This document shows, piece by piece, positions 14,294-15,388 of a stretch of 15,388 nt of DNA. How positions within the stretch are numbered: the stretch's first letter is position 1; every line of letters starts with the position of its first letter. Source of the DNA: Candidatus Accumulibacter iunctus (GTDB lineage Bacteria > Pseudomonadota > Gammaproteobacteria > Burkholderiales > Rhodocyclaceae); contig DDUX01000028.1 of assembly GCA_002345025.1 (NCBI GenBank), forward strand, positions 7,997-23,384, given 5' to 3'. Made by a program: the position numbers and the translations under genes. Below the pieces are notes generated by a model. It saw nothing but the letters and a program-made list of their open reading frames with translations, did not search any database and was not told the DNA's origin.

Positions 14294-15324
14294 TCGCCGC
14301 CGGCCGCCAGCTCGCGGATGTCGGCCAGCAGGCGGTCGACCGTCTCCGGCGCGGTATCCCAGCCGCACATGAATCGGCTGCCGCCAGCGGCAATGAAGTT
14401 GTAGAACAGCCAGCCGCGCGCGCGCAGGCCGGCATCGACGCGCTCCGGCAGGTGCACGAAGACGCCGTTCGCCTGCACCGGAAAGATCGCCGGCCAGCCG
14501 GTCGCCTCGGCCAGCCCACCGGCCAGCCGCCGGGCCATCGCGTTGGCGTGCGCGGCATGGCGCAGCCAGGCGCCGTCGTCGAGAATGCCGAGCCACGGCG
14601 CCGAGAGGAAGCGCATCTTCGACGCCAGTTGTCCGGCCTGCTTGCAACGGTAGGCGAAATCCTCGGCCAGGCGGCGGTCGAAGAACAGCACCGCCTCGCC
14701 GACCGGCAATCCCATCTTGGTGCCGCCGAAACAGAGGACATCGACGCCGGCGCGCCAGGTGACGTCGGCCGGGCTGACGCCGAGACCGGCAACGGCGTTG
14801 GCAAAGCGCGCACCATCCATGTGCACGCGCAAGCCATGTTCGCGCGCCGTGTCGGCGATGGCGCGCAGCTCGTCCGGGCGGTAGACGGTACCGACCTCGG
14901 TCGCCTGCGTCAGCGTCACCACCTTCGGCTTCGGATAATGGATGTCGCTGCGCCGCGTCACCGCCTCGACGATCGTCGCCGGCGTCAGTTTACCTTGCTC
15001 GCCGGCGAGCGGCAGCAGCTTGGCGCCGTTGGAGAAGAACTCCGGCGCCCCGCACTCGTCGGTGGCGACGTGCGCCAGCTGGTGGCAGATGACGCTGTGG
15101 TACGACTGGCAGAGCGCCGCCAGCGCCAGCGAATTGGCCGCCGTGCCATTGAAGACGAAATAGACGTCGCAGTCGGTTTCGAAGACCGCCCGCAGGCGCT
15201 CGGCGACGCGCAGCGTCCACTCGTCGTCACCGTAGGAGCGGACGTGGCCGTCGTTCGCCGCCAGCAGCGCGCTCAGCGCCTCCGGACAGATGCCGGCATA
15301 GTTGTCACTGGCGAAGTGCTGCAT
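14290..15324 (-). CDS. ltaE: Low-specificity L-threonine aldolase
   Basis: PLP-dependent fold-type I enzyme that splits L-threonine/allo-threonine into glycine and acetaldehyde; cytoplasmic. It has 344 residues and closely follows the Pseudomonas-type enzyme: FASDNYAGICPEA (4-16), FVFNGTAANSLAL (56-68), DECGAPEFFSNGAK (89-102), TQATEVGTVY (139-148), HMDGARFANA (168-177), the Schiff-base Lys203 in CFGGTKMGLPVGEA, and CKQAGQLASKMRFLSAPW. I start at ATG 15324 because the conserved sequence begins at MQHFASDNY; the frame stays open to the window edge, but that part is Arg/Gly/Pro-rich and unlike the family. A GGGATGGGG purine stretch lies upstream of the chosen ATG. It heads the visible part of the coupled ltaE - Nudix - lytic transglycosylase operon. 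Confidence 0.95.
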   Translation of the reverse strand: MQHFASDNYAGICPEALSALLAANDGHVRSYGDDEWTLRVAERLRAVFETDCDVYFVFNGTAANSLALAALCQSYHSVICHQLAHVATDECGAPEFFSNGAKLLPLAGEQGKLTPATIVEAVTRRSDIHYPKPKVVTLTQATEVGTVYRPDELRAIADTAREHGLRVHMDGARFANAVAGLGVSPADVTWRAGVDVLCFGGTKMGLPVGEAVLFFDRRLAEDFAYRCKQAGQLASKMRFLSAPWLGILDDGAWLRHAAHANAMARRLAGGLAEATGWPAIFPVQANGVFVHLPERVDAGLRARGWLFYNFIAAGGSRFMCGWDTAPETVDRLLADIRELAAGGE

Positions 15325-15388
15325 CGCCGCGCCCCATCCCGCCTTGCGCTTGCCGCCTGGCGCGCCGGCCCGGCGGTCGGGCGGCAAG

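Noticed and set aside
15325..15388. Longer threonine aldolase N-terminus or another gene at the right edge
   Set aside because: The open frame here is Arg/Gly/Pro-rich and unlike the aldolase family; 64 bases are too few to identify anything else.

Overview
The window is GC-rich by eye and densely packed with proteobacterial housekeeping genes. Protein flavour and gene order (nudJ-like Nudix gene next to mnmA; zf-CHCC protein and waaF downstream of ilvE; Pseudomonas-type threonine aldolase) fit a betaproteobacterium, probably of the Rhodocyclales / Candidatus Accumulibacter-Dechloromonas group. That placement is an inference from remembered family members, not from a search. No tRNA, rRNA, CRISPR array, insertion sequence, integrase or phage gene was seen.

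Layout. (1) 2-910 (+): the C-terminal two thirds of a DASS/SLC13-type anion transporter, entering from the left edge, convergent with a single-domain UspA (973-1416, -). (2) 1417-1877: a 461-bp non-coding gap with a plausible promoter for uspA and the leader of a ybiT-type ABC-F ATPase (1878-3500, +). (3) A minus-strand cluster, 5715 down to 3527: nudJ-like Nudix hydrolase, a secreted conserved protein of unknown function overlapping it by 13 bp, and mnmA. (4) From 5823 to 12243 a long plus-strand run: ilvE, a 148-bp gap holding three consecutive hairpins (a REP-like composite element), a small zf-CHCC protein, waaF, an NTF2-like protein, a YheT-type alpha/beta hydrolase, an AlgC-type phosphomannomutase/phosphoglucomutase and a degenerate-EAL/HDOD protein. 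(5) On the minus strand from 15324 to 12309: low-specificity threonine aldolase, a zinc-ribbon Nudix hydrolase and a large soluble-lytic-transglycosylase-type protein. Each of these pairs overlaps by 4 bp (ATGA), which points to one translationally coupled operon.

How they fit together. The plus-strand run mixes branched-chain amino-acid synthesis (ilvE) with cell-envelope sugar supply and LPS core assembly (phosphomannomutase, waaF). The NTF2-like, yheT and phosphomannomutase genes are packed tightly enough behind waaF to be co-translated. The mnmA cluster links tRNA 2-thiolation with a Nudix phosphatase, as in E. coli where nudJ and mnmA are also neighbours. The right-hand operon joins amino-acid cleavage, nucleotide-diphosphate housekeeping and peptidoglycan turnover with no obvious single pathway.

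I did not find a clearly new multi-gene system. The items most worth following are the secreted protein at 4652-5272, which carries a possible Cys-His-Asp (transglutaminase-like) triad; the composite hairpin element between ilvE and the zinc-finger gene; and the catalytically degenerate EAL-HDOD protein at the end of the LPS/sugar run.
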